Assembly (NCBI GenBank): GCA_937858165.1
Contig: CALLZA010000611.1
Location: forward strand, 1 to 8,784
DNA from: an uncultured Ardenticatenia bacterium
GTDB lineage: Bacteria > Chloroflexota > Anaerolineae > Promineifilales > Promineifilaceae
DNA length: 8,784 bases
Direction of reading: 5' to 3'
The notes beneath the pieces were generated by a model. That model did no database searches. It saw only the letters and a list, made by a program, of their open reading frames with translations, and was not told the origin of the DNA. Positions 6,651-8,784 of the stretch are shown in pieces (position 1 is the first letter of the stretch; every line of letters begins with the position of its first letter). A program made the position numbers and the translations under genes.

Positions 6651-8586
6651 CTACGGGGCCGTAACGAACTCGTAGCTGGCCAGGGTCGGGATGGCGACCA
6701 GTTTGGAAACGGCCACGATGTCCAGCCGGTTGGAACCTTCGGCCAGAGCACTGGTCACGTCGGAGCCAAGCACGACTTGCCAGACGCCGTCTTCCACACC
6801 CTCGGCCGAGCCTTGGGCAACCATCGCACCCGTGGCGTCGAACACCAGGTAGTTGATGGCATCGATGTCATCCATCGGGTAAGGCCCATCGAAGACATCG
6901 ACGAAGACGTCGAAGGCGGCTTCGTCACCGATGGTGACGCGCGCCGGGCCGTCGATCTCGACCACCGGCGAAGCCGGGGCGGCGAAGCCGGCGAAGCGGC
7001 TGGCCAGGTCGGGATGGTTCGGGTTGTGGCTCAGAACCGCCTGCCCCTCGACCGGGAAGACACCGGAGAGGAAGTACGGGCCGGTGCTGATCATGTAGTG
7101 GCCGTAACGACGAGCGAACTCGGCCAGGTTGGTGTAGCGGGTGGCGGCGTCTTCGGCCGTCACATACTCACCCAGGGTCGGCGCATAGGGGATGTACGAC
7201 TCTTCCGTGGCCGAGATCAGCTCACCAGCCAGAACGTCCAGCGACGGGCCGGCGATCAGGTTGGTCTGCTCGATCTCGTTGGCCGCGGCCTTGTCGGTCG
7301 TGAAGGCGAAGCCACCGTTACCCTCGCCGCGCAGCATCAGGGCCATGTTGTGCCAGGCCGCGTCGGAGAAGTCATAGACGCCCGCCGGCCACCAGGTGGC
7401 CACGGCGTTCTCGGCATCCAGCGAGCCGACATCGGTCCAGGTCTCGATCACCAGCGGATCGGTGGAGGCGATGCGGATACCCTTGAAGGAAGCCACGAAC
7501 TGATCGCGGCCCGGGACCAGCGCTTCGTCGTAGTACGGGCTGGCCGGATCGCCCAGGTCGAACGCGGCGATCAGGGGCATGATGAAGTCAGCCACGCTGA
7601 TGGGGCTGCCGTCGTGCCAGGACACGGTCGTGTACAGGTCCGCCGGGTAGTAGACGGTCGACTTGAGCAGAGCGGTCTGGGTCTCGGTGTAGACCTCGGC
7701 CGCCGTCAGGAAGACCTGGTTGGTGGCGTCCCAGCCGGCCCACGCGTCGTCCGGCACAGTGATTTCCGGCTCGAAGGCCAGGGTCACCCAGTCAGACTGC
7801 ACGCTCATCGGATAGCCTTCGCGAACGGTCAGTTCGGCGCGCTCGATGCGGCCCTGAATGCCGACACCGGTGTTGGGGTCGGTGTAGATGCCCAGGTCGC
7901 TGATGCCGCGCAGGACCATCTGGTCGAAGACCCAGTTGGAGCCGGCGATCGGGTTCCACGGCTCGGTGAAGACGCTGGGCAGGCCGATGTTCATCGAACC
8001 ACCCACTTCGTCGGCAAAGCGGATCGTCTTGGACCACAACGCCGTACCGCTGACACCAGCGGCCAGGTCGGTGGTCACCGACACTTCATTGCGGAAAGGC
8101 ACAACGGTCGTGCGGCTGGTGATCCAGTTGCGGGTAGCGTACTGCTCCGAAAGCGGCAGCGCGGCGCGGATCAGCTCGGTCCGCTCCTCGAGGGAGACGA
8201 AGTCGTTGTTATAGATCTTCCGCGAAGCCTCGTCCAGCTCGGGCACGGGGCTGTAGAGCGCCCACAGCGGCCAGGGCAGAACGCGGTTGGTGTAGTACTG
8301 CTCGAAAGCGGATTCCGAGCCGCGGTCGATCTGCGTCTGGCTCCAGGCGCCGGTGTAGAGGTGCCACTCGCACAGGGTCGGGTCGCCGGCATTCCAGATG
8401 GGGCTGAGTTCGCCCGAGGTGCGCTCAACGCGCTCGACGGTGAAGCCCAACTCTTCCAGTTGCGTGGCGATGTAGCCGCCGATGGCCAGACGGGTGTCCT
8501 CGGAGCGGATGAGGAACTGCAGGACGATCGGCTCGCCGTTGAACGTCCAGACGTCGTTCTCCAGCGTCGCGCCCATGGTTTCCATT
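6651..8586 (-). CDS. Large extracytoplasmic substrate-binding protein of a peptide/oligosaccharide-type ABC importer (SBP_bac_5), 5'-truncated
   Basis: These are the last 644 residues of a binding protein that captures the transporter's ligand outside the membrane. The N-terminus and any signal peptide are lost where genomic sequence stops at 8586; a frame extended further adds the false residues MGSEMCIRDR from adapter. Residues about 1-190 resemble the C-terminal half of an SBP_bac_5 protein: GEPIVLQFLIRSEDTR (17-32), then IATQLEELGFTVE, then a PELDEASRKIYNN..EERTELIRAA segment (115-142). Residues about 195-535 resemble an N-terminal half: MNIGLPSVFTEPWNP, WHDGSPISVADF (323-334), TGPYFLSG (501-508) and NPNHPD (521-526). 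Residues about 540-644 form a beta-rich, Ig-like tail ending VTAP. The intact protein is therefore probably much larger than the usual 500-600 residues. It is followed by two stem-loops and then the permeases. The ligand is unknown. Confidence 0.93.
6654..6968 (-). other. C-terminal beta-rich domain of the binding protein
   Basis: Codons 540-644 follow the NPNHPD motif, where a canonical SBP_bac_5 protein would continue into its second lobe. Instead there is a strand-rich segment (VVEIDGPARVTIGDEAAFDV, then INYLVFDATGAMVAQG, then GVWQVVLGSDVTSALAEGSN) with the pattern of an Ig-like or fibronectin-like sandwich. It may be a spacer or an interaction surface. The fold is inferred from sequence pattern only. 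Confidence 0.55.
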
Positions 8587-8652
8587 CTGTCTCTTATACA
8601 CATCTCCGAGCCCACGAGACCGTACTAGATCTCGTATGCCGTCTTCTGCTTG
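8587..8652 (+). other. Illumina Nextera P7 adapter, i7 index and Tn5 mosaic end
   Basis: The Tn5 mosaic end CTGTCTCTTATACACATCT lies at 8587-8605, the read-2 linker CCGAGCCCACGAGAC at 8606-8620, an 8-base index CGTACTAG at 8621-8628, and the P7 flow-cell sequence ATCTCGTATGCC..CTGCTTG at 8629-8652. Genomic DNA ends at 8586. This is library DNA; the two mosaic ends in the window do not mark a natural Tn5-like element. Confidence 0.99.
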
Positions 8653-8784
8653 AAAAAAAAACACAACGACAACAGCATATACATCCCAGCTCGAGCCAAC
8701 AATGCCACAACTCGCATTCGCATTTAGTAACACAGCTACACGACCAGCTCACCATGTTCTAAGCTCTGCGATACATCGTAGCTC
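8653..8784. other. Poly-A run and non-genomic noise outside the right adapter
   Basis: Nine A at 8653-8661 follow directly on the P7 end, then irregular CA-rich sequence runs to the edge of the window. This is the mirror image of the left side and is typical of base calls made after a read has passed the end of the library molecule. No gene or regulatory element is supported. Confidence 0.93.

Noticed and set aside
144..8605. Two inverted 19-bp Tn5 mosaic ends flanking the whole operon, resembling a composite transposon
   Set aside because: They are embedded in complete Nextera P5 and P7 adapters with index sequences, and no transposase is present. They are library-preparation ends.
6627..8762. 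A 711-codon open frame on the plus strand opposite the binding-protein gene
   Set aside because: It is a shadow frame caused by GC-rich codon use: His/Arg/Gly/Asp-rich with no recognisable domain, and its end runs through the adapter. The minus-strand frame has clear family motifs.

Overview
The window is one transporter operon from a bacterial (probably metagenomic) contig, flanked on both sides by sequencing-library DNA that is not part of the genome. Bases 93-162 are a complete Illumina Nextera P5-side adapter with an 8-base index. Bases 8587-8652 are the complete P7-side adapter with its index. Outside them lie homopolymer runs (83-92 and 8653-8661) and noise-like sequence. Only about 163-8586 should be treated as genomic. 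Every real gene there is on the minus strand, so transcription runs from high to low coordinates.

In transcription order the operon encodes: the C-terminal 644 residues of a large extracytoplasmic substrate-binding protein (SBP_bac_5 type, 5' end cut off); a 145-base gap with two stem-loops; a DppB/OppB-type permease; a DppC/OppC-type permease with an unusually long external insertion; a DppD/OppD-type ATPase (D1); a DppF/OppF-type ATPase (F1); a 73-residue protein with two membrane helices; a second DppD-type ATPase (D2); and the first 148 codons of a second DppF-type ATPase (F2, 3' end cut off). Neighbouring genes are joined by ATGA overlaps (B/C, D1/F1, small protein/D2), an 11-base overlap (F1/small protein) and a 3-base gap (C/D1). 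This implies one polycistronic mRNA with translational coupling.

The parts make an ABC importer of the peptide/oligopeptide/nickel class. The binding protein captures ligand outside the membrane, B and C form the channel, and a D-F pair drives transport by ATP hydrolysis. Members of this family carry peptides, oligosaccharides, opines or metals, and no residue seen here fixes the substrate. There are two D-F pairs for one visible pair of permeases, and their Q-loop regions look like different subtypes. The second pair may be spare, may energise the same channel, or may serve permeases beyond the left edge.

The organism cannot be fixed from the sequence. The GC-rich composition, the very large binding protein and the divergent D1/F1 subtype resemble, from memory, environmental Chloroflexota (Anaerolineae/Caldilineae-like). 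That is a low-confidence inference. I see no RNA gene, CRISPR array, insertion sequence or phage gene, and no evidence of a wholly new system. The less usual points are the binding-protein architecture, the permease insertion, the doubled ATPases and the small membrane protein between them.
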